A stretch of 64,000 bases of DNA, taken from assembly GCF_000219625.1 (NCBI RefSeq), contig NC_018214.1:1488001-1552000 (forward strand). The letters run 5' to 3'. Under the pieces are notes generated by a model. It did no database searches. It saw only the letters and a program-made list of their open reading frames with translations, and was not told where the DNA came from. Shown here one piece after another: positions 1 to 11,034 of the stretch (position 1 is its first letter; each line of letters starts with the position of its first letter). A program made the translations under genes and the position numbers. Source of the DNA: Zymoseptoria tritici IPO323. Its lineage: Eukaryota > Ascomycota > Dothideomycetes > Mycosphaerellales > Mycosphaerellaceae.

Positions 1-460
1 TCATACATAAAGCACTGCCGATGCGAGTGTGAACTCTGGGTTCCAGTTTGCTATTCATTGCTGCAGCCACCCGCCATTGTTCGCATTTACCGCCGCCAAT
101 CCTGCTAACCGGTCAAACAAAACGACGTGAAAGACGTCTCACTTGAACGACACAGTCTTTGAATCAACGCAGCCGACTTAAAGATTGCAGATCGTACGCT
201 GGAGCACTCAAGAAAACAGTTCAGCAAACGTCTTTAGCTCCTGGAGCCTGGTCCTCTGCCCCGATTGAGCCGCCTAGAGTCGACGATCGATCAGTACAGT
301 TCAACTTTTGACAACGACCAACCATTTAACAAGCCACCAACAACGACTCACTGGACCACACTCCACTCGGACTCCAAAGTAGGCATCCATATACGACTCA
401 ACATCTGGAAGGAGTCTCCACTCGGTCAAGCTTGAACTCTTCATTCAGACTATCGCCACA
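1..460. other. 5' flank of the first gene
   Basis: No coding region is recognised. The last 150 bases are C/A-rich and lack long ORFs, which fits a promoter and untranslated leader for the gene starting at 461. Confidence 0.4.
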
Positions 461-2236
461 ATGTGTGTCATCGAGGAGAAGATCTATCAACACTCCAATG
501 GACGTCAAGAGATCCAGATACACGAGCGTCGCTGCCACAATGCTTCGGGCAGCGGTCTATGTCAACATGTGGAACGAAAAGCAGCTGGACCTGTGCAAAT
601 CAGCGAAATAAGGCCATCATCCTCGACCTCTCGTCCGTCATCAGTCGAAATCGTGACTGAGGGGAGGGATGGCAAACAGCGTCGGTATCAGGAAGTTCGT
701 CGACGATCTGCTAAACGCAGTTCCACAACCTCCAGCAAGAACCCACGAATGGACAGTCCTACTTCTCCATCATCGCGAAGGCATAGGAGATCGCGTCCAG
801 AAGCGCCAGAGCCACCGCCAACAAGGTCGGAAGATGCTTCTGTCCAGCAACAATACGAAGATGTCGAAAGGGTGCTGGCTGCTGACGGTACGGCAATCTA
901 CAATCAGCCGCCATCTCTATACATACCCAGAGCGATTGGCGAGAATGAGCGACTATCTTCGGCACGACGATCATCGTTCTCGAGCGTCTCGGCGGAGGTC
1001 GACGCATCCGAAGAGCCACGACGATCTGCCTTGCGGGACGACCGACCACCAAATCTCATCATCGATACGGGCGCCTCAATGACCGACACCTCCTCCTCTG
1101 TACGCACCTCCGCTCCTGGCCTCAGCAACTTGCCACGCTTCTCTCAATCTCGCCATGACTCTGCCAATGAGATCCCCATCCGGACCGTCAGAGGAAAGCA
1201 GCCCGTACGCGCAGACTCCACTGCCGACGATGACGAGCAGCTCTACCGTCGGAGTCGCGATGAGGATGAACGACAAGCAGACGTCGAACGAGAACGACTA
1301 GCCACATCTGAACGTCGGCGCCGCCGAGCCATTGACGATGACCAGGCACAAAAGGAACGCAGTCGACTTGCCGACTCTGCACGCCGCCAGCAAGAAGCCG
1401 TCGCCGAAGACCAGGCCGAAAAAGAACGCATTCGCCTCTTCGCCTCGTTAAAACGCCAACAACAGGCCATCGACGAAGATCAAGCCGAGAAGGAACGCAA
1501 TCGACTCGCAGCTTCCCAACGCCGCCATGAACAAGCTCAAGACGACGAGCAAGCTCGCAAGCTTCGCGATCACATGGCGGCAGGCGAAAGTCGGCAACGT
1601 GTACGAGCCGCTCGAGAAGCGGAAGCCGCCGCTCTCAAACGAGCGGAGGCTCACGAGCAAGAGGAACGACGCCGTATCGCGGGGGAGGAAGCCAGGCGAA
1701 TGCGTCATCGCGATCATGCTGCTTCCGCGCTGGAAAGACCAGAGGTGGACGCCGCCACGCAGCGAAGGATGGACCACGAATACGACCATCTCTTGTTCGA
1801 GAGAGATGTGGCCGAGTCCATACGTCGCTCCGCCGAAGACGCTCGGTACGAAGCACAATCTAGCGTACTACGCCCGCCTGTCATCTCAGCGCGCGTGTAT
1901 ACACCGTCCCAACTATCAGAAGTCTCATCGCCTGTGACCTGGCCGCCGGCAGTCCACAACTACACCCCAATCTCCACCTCGAATTCATCAGCCGGTCCAT
2001 CTACGCTCCGGCAGAAAGGAGAGGCGGTCATTCGATGGGAGCAAGGCCGTGGCCAGACAGAGCGACAAAATGCCACTACGGGTGAAAGACAACGGAGAAA
2101 GCAACGCGAAAACGAGAGCATCGACGCGGCGATGGAGGAGATGGATGCGAGGATGAATGCAGGCTTTGGGAGGTCACAGTCTGTAAGGGAGCGTGAAAGA
2201 GAGCACAGGTCTGAGAGGACGCAGTATTATCGATAG
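461..2236 (+). CDS. uncharacterised charged coiled-coil protein, 591 aa
   Basis: Single-exon gene whose start sits in a good context (cacaATGtg). No catalytic domain is recognised. The N-terminus (MCVIEEKIYQ..., residues 1-40) holds four Cys and two His and looks like the conserved head of a fungal orphan family. Residues 55-260 are Ser/Arg/Pro-rich and probably disordered. Residues 277-368 are four consecutive 23-residue repeats rich in Arg, Glu, Gln and Ala, predicted to form a long charged helix or coiled coil that continues to about residue 455. The tail (455-591) is again low complexity. There is no signal peptide or membrane segment, so a cytosolic or nuclear scaffold role is possible, but that is inference. 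The function is unknown. Confidence 0.75.
   Translation: MCVIEEKIYQHSNGRQEIQIHERRCHNASGSGLCQHVERKAAGPVQISEIRPSSSTSRPSSVEIVTEGRDGKQRRYQEVRRRSAKRSSTTSSKNPRMDSPTSPSSRRHRRSRPEAPEPPPTRSEDASVQQQYEDVERVLAADGTAIYNQPPSLYIPRAIGENERLSSARRSSFSSVSAEVDASEEPRRSALRDDRPPNLIIDTGASMTDTSSSVRTSAPGLSNLPRFSQSRHDSANEIPIRTVRGKQPVRADSTADDDEQLYRRSRDEDERQADVERERLATSERRRRRAIDDDQAQKERSRLADSARRQQEAVAEDQAEKERIRLFASLKRQQQAIDEDQAEKERNRLAASQRRHEQAQDDEQARKLRDHMAAGESRQRVRAAREAEAAALKRAEAHEQEERRRIAGEEARRMRHRDHAASALERPEVDAATQRRMDHEYDHLLFERDVAESIRRSAEDARYEAQSSVLRPPVISARVYTPSQLSEVSSPVTWPPAVHNYTPISTSNSSAGPSTLRQKGEAVIRWEQGRGQTERQNATTGERQRRKQRENESIDAAMEEMDARMNAGFGRSQSVREREREHRSERTQYYR
1289..1564 (+). repeat. four in-frame 69-bp repeats (23 aa each)
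   Basis: Residues 277-299, 300-322, 323-345 and 346-368 align without gaps. Each unit has the shape RxRLAxSxRRxxxA followed by xDxQAxKE. The copies differ at the DNA level, so this is an old intragenic expansion rather than a fresh microsatellite. Confidence 0.85.
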
Positions 2237-2550
2237 CATGGGAGTATGAAACCCGAGACACTGGCGTTGGCTATAGATGCTGGGCATGTACCACTAGAAA
2301 GACGGTCCGGACTGGATGTACACTTTGGTCTGAATAGAATTGTATTCCATAGCAGGCTCACTGTGCTTGCCATTGTAGAATTACACTATTCACTTCACGT
2401 CGAGACCGCCATAGAGCAGTCCTCGATCTGATGGGTCCATCTGCTGAAAGTGATCCAACCGCTTGTCCATGCCTCGTGATGTCGTCAGGCTTACGATATC
2501 CACTCCCATTCCGTAACCTCAATCGACTACCATCTTCCTGCCTACCCTGC
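2237..2550. other. convergent intergenic spacer
   Basis: This lies between the 3' ends of the coiled-coil gene and NOT2. No gene is seen; it probably holds both 3' untranslated regions. Confidence 0.4.
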
Positions 2551-4573
2551 TCATGCACCTGAACCGATCGAAGTCTCCCTCCCAAGACTCTGCAGGCTCT
2601 GCTGATTCGCAACTGCTCCACTGCCCGTCATACCCGGAGGCGCACCAAATGCACCACCAGCTGTCGGACCCACAGCAGCATTCATCCCATTCATCTGAGC
2701 TCCAGCCGGCCGATCCACATGTCGTTGATCGAGTTGATCGTAGTCCAGGATGATTTCGCGACGCTCGCGGCGCCAGTTGCTCGGCTCGAAGAAGATGTAG
2801 ACGCCTCGCTCGGTGCGGTCGGTCAAGCGGACTGGAGCAACGCCCATCGGAGCGCCATTAGCGAGGTCGACGACTGGCAGAGCGCCCGTGTTGGCTTCGC
2901 GGGTGTCTTTCTGTAACCACTGGCGGAGGACCTTGTGCCAACGCCACTCACGGATTGACAATTCTTGTGCCGCCAGCTCTTGTGCAACATCACGCGGAGC
3001 GGTGTAGAAGACTTGAAAGAGTGTTTCTGAAATATGTCAGCGGGAAGTGAAGTGTGATGCATGCACCGAGATTAACAACATACCGTCGCTGAAGGCGTTG
3101 ATCCTGGAATGCATCGGCGGCACGTTGGTGACCATGTAGGCGGTGGGAACCTCGAATGCGGGAACCGGATGACGACTTCTGCTATCATACATTGAACCTG
3201 TGCCGGTGGCGTCTGGGAACACGTGGAAAGTCGGGTAGAGAGGTTCGGACGAGTCGAGGTCCATTCCCAGCGTGTTGAGATCTTGACCCATGCCAAGCAC
3301 GGAATTGCTCCATTCTGGAGGAATTGTCGCATCTGGCTGTCCTCCTAGGTCGTACTGCTTCCGAGCCTCGAATATCGCACTCAGACCCATCAGACCGAAA
3401 TGCTCTTGATCACTCATGTCCGCCCACTTCTTCACGCCTGAGGCAGGCTGGGTAGAGCTTGGTGTTTGATTTGATTGCGACTGGCTTTGTGACTGGTTCT
3501 GCGGGGCTGATGTGCTTGGGTCCTGCTGGCTCTGCTGAAAATTGTTAGACGCATTTCGAATGGGTAATTGCGTCTGCTGGCCATTTGGCTGCGGGTGAGC
3601 TGGTTCGGGAGATTCGAGGGTGTCGGAAAAGCCATTCGACGGGCGGATCGAGCCACCGTTCACTTGTCCACTCAGAGGCGGGAATTCATCGCCAATGTTA
3701 CCGCCGCGGTCACCTGCTGGTTGATTTCGTGGGCCGTCGAATTGGTCCATCGATTGGTGTGACGGTGCCGTTGACGGCGCGCGTTGTGCGGAATGCTGCT
3801 GCGGTGGAGCCTGCGATTGCTGCTGTTGTTGTTGGGGAGGCTGGCGAATGACATTGCTGTTCCATCCGCTGTTCTGCTGTGGGCGTGCGCCTGGTCCTGT
3901 CGATAATGTGGGAAAGTCACTAGAAGAATTTATGTCAGCATCGAAGCTCTTCGCAACGCTCGTGGTGCTTCTGTGGCGAGGCATGGCGTTGGCAGTGGGC
4001 AGTGTGTTGATTGTCGTAGGCTCGGTGTTGGTGAGGGCGGCGGTTTTGAGCTTCTTCAATATTGCGTGGAGCTTCACTCTCGTCGCCGCAGAACGATCGC
4101 CGTTTGCTGTGCCACCCCGCCAATTGCCAACAATCATAACGATTGAACCCACCCCTGCGCTGTCGCCGGAAAGGAATAGGGAACTCTCGCATGGAGACTC
4201 ACCTCATATCAATGGGACCTTGTCCACTACCACCTCCCATCACTTGTGCGAATCCTGACAGCTGTTGCGGTCGTCCTTGTGCAAGCCCAGGCGCACCACC
4301 AGCAAGTCCACCAAAAGTGTTGCCTGTTGCTGGAGCGCCAAACGCCCATCCAGCTCCAGCATTGCCATTGCCCAGTCCCGTCTTTTGTGTGTTCTGTAGT
4401 CTAGGCGTTTGCCGTGAATTTGGTTGTGTGCCGTATTGATTCATTGCCATTCCTCGGAGAGGCTGCTGGCCGCCTGTATCGTCGAGAACACTGTCAGCTC
4501 GTTCTCTTTGGGTGCTGTCATGCTGGAAGAAGTCGAGGGGCATGTCTGTGAAGCGCTTCTTGCGTTGCGCCAT
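2551..4573 (-). CDS. NOT2: CCR4-NOT complex subunit NOT2 (CDC36 homologue), about 560 aa
   Basis: Scaffold subunit of the CCR4-NOT complex, which deadenylates mRNA and also affects transcription. Exons on the minus strand are 4573-4203, 3919-3084 and 3026-2551. The joins keep frame (AG|T gives DMSDFP; G|AA gives SDETLFQVFY) and both introns have CTGAC branch points. The first intron is long (283 nt). Residues 1-290 are Gln/Pro/Gly-rich and low complexity. The NOT2/NOT3/NOT5 domain begins near residue 292 (MSDQEHFGLMGL) and includes the conserved segments MVTNVPPMHSRINAFSD and SIREWRWHKVLRQWLQKD. The start used is MAQRKKRF at 4573. An ATG at about 4701 (MNARS) with a GTAGGT just downstream could mark an extra first exon, but I could not join it in frame. 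Family assignment is confident; the N-terminus is not. Confidence 0.9.
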
Positions 4574-5340
4574 GTTCTGAGCAGGACGTGGCTGACGCCA
4601 GTCGTAGCATGTGAAGCCAACGCGAAATACAAAATGCTTCAAGCAGACATGCTGCAGACTCGAAACCCCAGCAGAATGTACCTACCGGAGCGCGCATTCA
4701 TGATGTGAACCTTCCCGTCTTCGCAGATACCTCCTGCCCTGACAGCCTCCTCTTGCTCTTCGTGTCGCAATGGTTGTACGATAGCCCGGCGGCTTCGTTC
4801 GTAGGATGCGTAGTGATCGATTTCGGTATCGTCGTCGGGCGGTCAGGTCGCGATAACCACAAATACATTCAGCACTCGGGAACTTGCTTGACATCTGTGG
4901 AGGTCGTCGCTGGCGCGAGATGCATGCATGGTATCGCGGCAACACCCGCCGCGCATAAAGTTGGGGCTAGGCTGCAGGCTTGACTGGCGACTTGTAAGTT
5001 GTGGGACTCGCGAATGATGCTGAGCCGGCAGTTTGGGTGTTGAGCAGCCCGTCGCGGATATGAGCATGATAGAACAGTTTTCAGGTAGATAGCTGGTCTC
5101 GCGATGTACGGCATAGCAGCAGCTCGCAAGTGCTCCCCCAGGTACGAATCACTGCTAGCAGGTTCTGGCTAGATCGTGGATATCATTCATACAATACATC
5201 AATGTCCAACGGCGTAGACGACGCGATGAACTGAACCACGGACTCCCTTTACCATGAGTCCACATTGCCATAACGCACACATGTACATGCTTTCTCCGGG
5301 TACTCTCATCTACATTCGCTCAAGCATGAATCATCACCTA
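4574..5340. other. upstream region of NOT2
   Basis: No gene is recognised. It lies between the NOT2 start and the 3' end of the CUE-domain gene, both on the minus strand. It probably holds the NOT2 promoter and leader. Confidence 0.35.
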
Positions 5341-5907
5341 CTATGCCTCCTTCTCTTGCATCTTCCTCCGTGCTGCCAGCACCATCTCCTCCCTCCGCTT
5401 CTTCAAAGCCTCCGCACGAGCATTCTTATCCGAACTCCATGCATTCCGCTTCTGCTCCTCACTAGGCACAGGCTCCTTCCCCTTCCCATTTACCCTTGAC
5501 TGTAGATTATACCTCGTGATCAGATCTGGTTGTGTGGCTGTCGGTCTCTTAGGGCCGCCTGATGCACTACTTTGTGCTTCTGCTGGTGATGGGAGGTTTG
5601 GCTGGAACGAAGGTGGTGGTGTTTCTAATCCTCTTCCTCCTAGTACTCGTTCTGTCGTCGCACCGACATTGCCGCCGTTCCGTTGGAGGTCCCACGCTAT
5701 GCTTCTTCGGTCGAGTTGTGGAAAGACGGCGGAGACTTGATTGACTTTGTTGATGTCGACTTCGTTGCGCCGTGCGGATGGACTAGATGTAGCGCCGGAT
5801 CCGGGACCGTTGGGTTTGCTCATAAACCATCGGATGGCGAGAAAGCCAACCACTGCGACTGCGAGGAGTTGAGGGATGTTGATTGATGTCTGGCCATCGT
5901 GCGCCAT
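5341..5907 (-). CDS. CUE-domain ER membrane protein, Cue1-like, 188 aa
   Basis: Single exon. An N-terminal hydrophobic segment (residues 10-28, PQLLAVAVVGFLAIRWFM) would act as a membrane anchor. A CUE ubiquitin-binding domain follows at residues 50-92 (VNQVSAVFPQLDRRSIAWDL, then GGNVGATTERVL). The FP and the LxxxGG-like motifs of CUE domains are visible. The C-terminus (145-188) is a basic and acidic helix ending QEKEA. This layout matches fungal Cue1-type proteins, which recruit the E2 Ubc7 to the ER membrane in ER-associated degradation. That role is known for the family and inferred here. Confidence 0.85.
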   Translation of the reverse strand: MAHDGQTSINIPQLLAVAVVGFLAIRWFMSKPNGPGSGATSSPSARRNEVDINKVNQVSAVFPQLDRRSIAWDLQRNGGNVGATTERVLGGRGLETPPPSFQPNLPSPAEAQSSASGGPKRPTATQPDLITRYNLQSRVNGKGKEPVPSEEQKRNAWSSDKNARAEALKKRREEMVLAARRKMQEKEA

Positions 5908-7401
5908 CGCGGATTGAGGGTAGCGACAGGCGAATCGGGGTGGAAGTTGGGCACGAGACAGTGGTGATCGGCGCGGTGAGACGATTGGAGGTGCAGCTCG
6001 TTGGCTGATTTAGACAGCTTTGGCGTGTTAGGCGATTCTAGGTGGTGTATGGCCCGGCGGAGGAGATGTAGTAATGAAGATTGATTGTCAAGAACAATGA
6101 TGCCGGCTTCTAGATCTGGCGCTCGATGCTCGGCTGGCTCGTGCGGCTAGCTGCGCCACTAGAACTAACCCTGAGCCCGGGAAGCATTTTCTCCACGTCT
6201 AGACGTCCTCTGCAGTTGGACTTATGACGAGCAACATAAGGTGACAAAAGCGCGCGCATGGCCAAATACCCAGCGAGCTGTACGAACAAGCTTATGATGT
6301 CAGTCCTGAACCGTTTCTACAGATCCGGAAAATACTCGCCGTCCAAACGAAACCTCCGGGTGCTCCTCTCTACACGCCCGGCGGCGGCGCCTTCACCTCG
6401 ATGTCTTCCTCATTCCACACGGTGCAGGTCACCCGCTTCCCGCGTCAGCTGGCCTCGCTACCGCTGTATGCTGCTGTGACATGCAAGTGGTGACGCCGTC
6501 TACAAGATCGACAGTCAGCCAACAGCATGGAGCTGGACGTTGATATCTGCGTACACACCTTGCTGTCTGCCGGGCGCTGTATCATCAACCAAGTACGAGC
6601 CGGACTGCGGTACTGTAAGACCATCCGGCCAAGATGCGCATACGAACAATAAGGTGTCTGGCGGCACTCTGCCCAAACAATGTGTTCCACTGATGTATTT
6701 GCACGACCATGGAGATGTGCTTACAGCCGACTTGCAAGGCTGGGAAGACGTTCTGGGCAGCTTACATGTACTGCTGGGAAAGTGCTCTTACTAAATTACA
6801 TTCACGGCTGGTAGGGTGTGCACAAGCGACTACAATGTATGCAGCTAATCTACTACTTGCGCAGCTATACAAGCCGGCATTTCGCATCACATGAACGGCC
6901 TCCCAACTGTCCCCGGTCAGCCACCCGCACTGCTATAATCGTGTTCTGCTGTTCTCCCGGGCCCCGTACATCAACCCGTACATGTACGGCCAAGAAGGCG
7001 TCCTAAGTAGCTTGCCTGTCAGCGTACATCGACCCGTACATGCACGGCTAAGCAGTTCTGCTAGCTGACTTGTCAGCGTACATGTACCCGTACACGTACG
7101 AGGAACGACGTCCTGATGAACCCAGGGGCCGGATCCACGTACGGCTAGAAAGACGTCCTGGGTTAGCCAGGTGGCCTGGTCAGCCATGTCTCGAGTACCC
7201 AAGGTACTTTTCCTCGACCTCCGTGCGATGCAGTGTACGACTTTGGTGTCGGCTCCTTCGCAGACTGAGCAAGAGTTGGCCCTTTGAGGGGTTCTCCGCC
7301 AGGCTTCACGAAGCCAAACAACTACAGATTGGACAAAGCAGCATCATCATGGCGCGCTAGACGAACGAGAAAGCCCTCGATATGCCAGGAAGGAAGGATG
7401 T
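5908..7401. other. gene-poor region
   Basis: About 1.5 kb without a convincing gene. An 82-codon open stretch on the plus strand (6245-6493; contains PGGGAFTSM and ends AAVTCKW) reads like coding sequence. It has no usable start codon and no flanking exon that I can join, so it may be a gene fragment. The GTAC-rich tandem repeat at 6966-7172 is listed separately. Confidence 0.35.
6966..7172 (+). repeat. degenerate GTAC-rich tandem repeat, about 54-58 bp period
   Basis: Units start at 6966, 7024 and 7078 and share a head of the form GTACATNNACCCGTACAYG followed by TACGGC or a variant. A fourth partial copy (CACGTACGGCTAGAAAGACG) lies near 7136. The heads contain overlapping GTAC palindromes. 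No coding frame fits the repeat. Confidence 0.6.
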
Positions 7402-9950
7402 GTGCACGAAGATCTTGAACCCGACGTCACAACGCTAATTGCCTTGACAGAGCGAGGCGGCAGCAAGAAGTTCGGAAAGATGCAGAGATTGACGGAGGAC
7501 CGGACGAGCTTGCAGACGGTTCTCGAGGAGGACAACAAAGCATCGACCTGGTTCGTTCTCGATGCGCCCGTCAGCGTCGAGGGACAATCCGCCGCACTAA
7601 CGACAATTTCTGTGAGGAGGTCAAAGGCCTCACGACGCCGGCGGAAATGCGGAAGAAGGACACCTTTATTGCCCTGTGCAAAGACGTCTCCACCGTTGTA
7701 TAAAACGATCTCAGAAGGTCGCAACGAAGCAGAAGTCCGGGTCGATTCGCTGTATGCGTGCGAGGAGGTCCTCTACTGGTTTGCTGTGCGCGCGATCGAT
7801 GATTTCGGCTCCACTTATCTCAACATGGCACACCCTTCAACACTCACTTGGTGGACCACATCCGCGCACTGCCCGGCGCCACAAGCTAGGCAAATCACTC
7901 CAGCCGAAGACCCTGCTCGGCGCACCCTTCCTCACTTTGGCATACCGGCAATTGCTCAAGGCTCAGACCAGTGTGGAAAACATCAAGCAGCATTATCTGG
8001 TCTGGGGTCTGGCGTGCATCACTGGTGTCCGTCCCGGGAGCATGACTGTATGCCCTGGCTACGGACAGGGAGCTTCCCTCGGCTTGACGGGCGTGACTCG
8101 TGACGAGGACGGGGCTATGCGCTGGAAAGACTTCGAATTCATCCAGCTGAATGGAATCGCAGGCATTACTGTCAAGGTGACGTTCAAGTACATGAAGGGA
8201 CATCGGGATCCGTACGCTCAAGGATCGTCATGCCAACCAAGACGTTCACACTGCTCCCAACGCGAGGTGGACTCGCGATGTTGTCTAATGCAACTGGTCT
8301 GCGGTCGCAACGCCTTCAGCTTTTGTGTGTATTCATACTGGCTGCGCTTGCCTACGGCGGAAGTCTTCATTGTCGCCGATATGCAAAAGCCCAGCCGGGA
8401 ATTCGAGCGTGGACAAGAGAGCAGTGGGCAGTGCTGGACCTCCAGCACCGCCGTGAACGAAATCGGCAAGAACGCAACCATGCCATGCAAGGCCTGTATG
8501 ACCGGATACTTCTACGCCCCTGGCCCTCGTGGAATTGAGTCGCGCTCGCGTTCTCCCGTGGCCTCTTTCCTTCCGCGACTATCGACGAGCTCTAGGCCTG
8601 CGACAAGGTGTTCATCCCGACAAACTCGATTATTGCCGAACAGGCTGCGCTGGTCCAAGCAACTCAGAGTGGCGAGCTAGATGTCACCAAGGCCATGAAG
8701 GAAGCCGCGCTTAACACAGATTTGCGCAGGACGGCCATCGACATCGGTATGCTGGAACGTGTAAGCATGTACTCGTTCCGTCGAGAGGCGATCATCGAGA
8801 TGCAACGTGCTATGGGCACAGAGCTGGCGCGAACCTTGGCCAATCACATCCCCGACTCTGGTACTGTCCTCACTTACGACGTGACTGGCATCTCGGGCCT
8901 TGATGTCACCGCTCTGCGCCTTGGCGAGGAATAAATTTGTCGCAAGGCCATTCGTGAGTCTTTCCGATCCGCCACGCACAACCACGCCACGTACACCGGT
9001 GAAGCTCAGGGCCCCAACCTCGCGGCAAAACTGCAGCGCCGCGTCGAGGTCTCTATCGCCGCTAGTCCTAAATACACCGATACCGAGACTCAACACTCGA
9101 ACACGCTCAACGGAATCGCAACCCTACCCAACATTAAATTGAGACTGGCCACGCTGTTTTTTCTGTCTATCGCTCGCTCCTCGCCGACAGGAACACGACC
9201 GAGGTCGAGCAAGCCATCAAGACTCGGAATGCCGTCCTCGCGCAGCGCAAGTCAGTTCGCACAATTATGAGGTAGACAAGCCTGACCCGAGCGAAGAAGC
9301 AGTACAGCGCCGAGTTTCTGCCTGAACTGAAGGCGCACAAGAAAGCGGCCGTCATTGGCGATCGTACACTCGCTTGTGACGCAGATGCCGAAGTTTCCCG
9401 TCCTGCTCAAGCTGTTGACGGAGTGTCACTCGACGAAAATGACGAGTTTGATAAGGCCGAGCTTGACGAAGGCGGAGTGGAGAAGACTGGCAACGACTCA
9501 CGCACCGCGCCGACGTACTGTAACCAGCTGGACGACCAGGCTGTGATCATGCCAGACTACGACGAGGGTGGCGCCGATACCATCAAGAAGCTTATCGGCT
9601 TCGTCCAGTTCTTCGCCTCCCTCACATCAGTCGAGAACAAGAACATCAAGTGTGTGCTCTGCGCACTAGATCCAACCGTCTCACAGAAGATGAAGGACAA
9701 GCGGCGGGGCTTCTTCAGGCCTTCAGGCTCAAGACAGCACACCTCGAGACTGAATACCGCTCTCGCGACGCACAGCTCTTGCGTGCCGCTCTGAACACGG
9801 CTAAGCTGTTGCGCCATGTGGATGAACAGCTCGCGGACAAGATTGTTGCCAGAGGATCACCCGGACTTCGATCTCTCAAGATCGACACGGTCATCGAAGC
9901 CGTGTCTACGAGCTCGTCATACACAAGGAGGAGAGTGCGAAGAAGCCTCT
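7402..9950 (+). pseudogene. relic of a DUF3435-type tyrosine recombinase (Crypton/Starship-captain-like)
   Basis: No single frame is open, but pieces in three frames read as one protein of the fungal DUF3435 class, which is related to tyrosine recombinases. Near 7960-8220 there is ITGVRPGSM, then RWKDFEFIQ and VTFKYMKGHRDPY; this is the typical core with the first catalytic-type Arg. Near 8608-8931 there is MYSFRREAI, then GTELARTLANHIPDSGTVL and TYD, the typical C-terminal catalytic region. An in-frame TAA at 8932 breaks it, but coding-like sequence continues in the same frame. Pieces at 9186-9700 (EVEQAIKTRNAVLAQRKS; LTRAKKQYSAEFLPELKAHK) are again interrupted by TAG. At least two frameshifts and two stops make this an inactive copy. 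Composition remains GC-rich, so heavy RIP is not evident. End points are approximate. Confidence 0.7.
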
Positions 9951-10353
9951 AGACAGGAAGAAGGGGAAAGTCGGCTAAAAGAGGGCGACGGCTGATGGCA
10001 ATGGCGATGGTTATGAGGGAGAGTATGACGGGCCTGGAGGCCAGATCAGCCAGGCGCCAAAACTGAATGTCGATCAGAAGTGTGTCGACTATAATACCTA
10101 TGATTAGGCGATGTAGCTCCGCAAATTTTCGATGCGTAGCGTCGTTCTCGACAGATGTGGAAGCAAACGTGATGTTGAAACCACGTGCTTGCGGCTGCTC
10201 CCGCAATCCCAATCGGGCTGCCCCGCAATTGGCTTAGCGCAAAGTTCGACCTCACCTGGTAAAACTGCGCAGAACAATCCAAATTCGATGACATCTGTTG
10301 GGATCTTGCTTTTCTTGACTATTCTAAGTACAAAACAATTGGGCGAACGGCCC

Positions 10354-10357
10354 AAAA
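10354..10357 (-). terminator. RNA polymerase III terminator
   Basis: A run of four T on the minus strand directly follows the tRNA 3' end. Confidence 0.7.
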
Positions 10358-10459
10358 CGATCAGCATGGGACTCGAACCCACAACCTTCCGCTTTCGGAC
10401 TTGTGGGATCGAGTCCCATGAAGTAGGAGGCGGACGCTCTACCATTGAGCCAACCGACC
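10358..10459 (-). tRNA. tRNA-Arg (anticodon CCT) with a 30-nt intron
   Basis: The 5' end is 10459. The acceptor strands GGTCGGT and GCTGATC pair with G-T wobbles. The D-arm is GCTC/GAGC, and the anticodon stem is TCCGC/GCGGA with loop CT-CCT-A. The T-arm is GTGGG/CCCAT around TTCGAGT. The box A-like TGGCTCAATGG and box B GGTTCGAGTCC promoter elements are present. The anticodon CCT lies at 10427-10425. The intron (10423-10394) sits at the canonical position after base 37. It contains a near-perfect reverse complement of the T-arm region (see findings). A TTTT terminator follows. Confidence 0.9.
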
Positions 10460-11034
10460 ACGATTCTCTACATCCGTGGACGCGGAAACGAAAAAGTGGT
10501 GGAACATCTGCCAATCTATTGTATATAAATGTACAGCAAAAGAGCGCTCGTGTGTAACAGGCGCACACTCTCAGTCCGCCTACACGATCCGTTGACAGCA
10601 CTGAACGAAGCACAGATTGAGAGTGAAGAGACTTCGACCTGTATTGTGATCGGATGACTTGAAACGACGACAATGCGTTTACGCGTAGGCCGATCGCATC
10701 GAGGTCGAAGGCAGCGAAAGTGGAGTGTTCCGAGCTTTTGCTTCAGTATGTACTGTATCTTACAAAACGAGGCGACAAGAAGATAAGGTAACTTCAATTG
10801 CTAGAAATCAGGAACAAGGACATTGAACGAAGGGAGTCTCGAAAGATTACGATATGCTCCTACATGACAACCGATGCATACCGGGATGTATCGTCTAGGA
10901 ACGGTTGCGAACCAGCAGCTGGTCCTAAACTGGGCTCGTATGACTTCAGTTTGCCACGCTCGAAGAACGTTTTGCACGCTGGTAGCACTCCACCTTCCCA
11001 CCACGTTTCCCCATTCACCATCGTACTTCCATGC
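10460..11034. other. intergenic region upstream of the tRNA
   Basis: No gene is recognised. A plus-strand ORF that crosses the downstream end is antisense to the next entry and has no recognisable features. Confidence 0.35.

Noticed and set aside
3921..4201. Open frame inside the first NOT2 intron
   Set aside because: Removing it with GTGAGT, a CTGAC branch point and TAG restores the frame (DMSDFP); retaining it gives an immediate stop.
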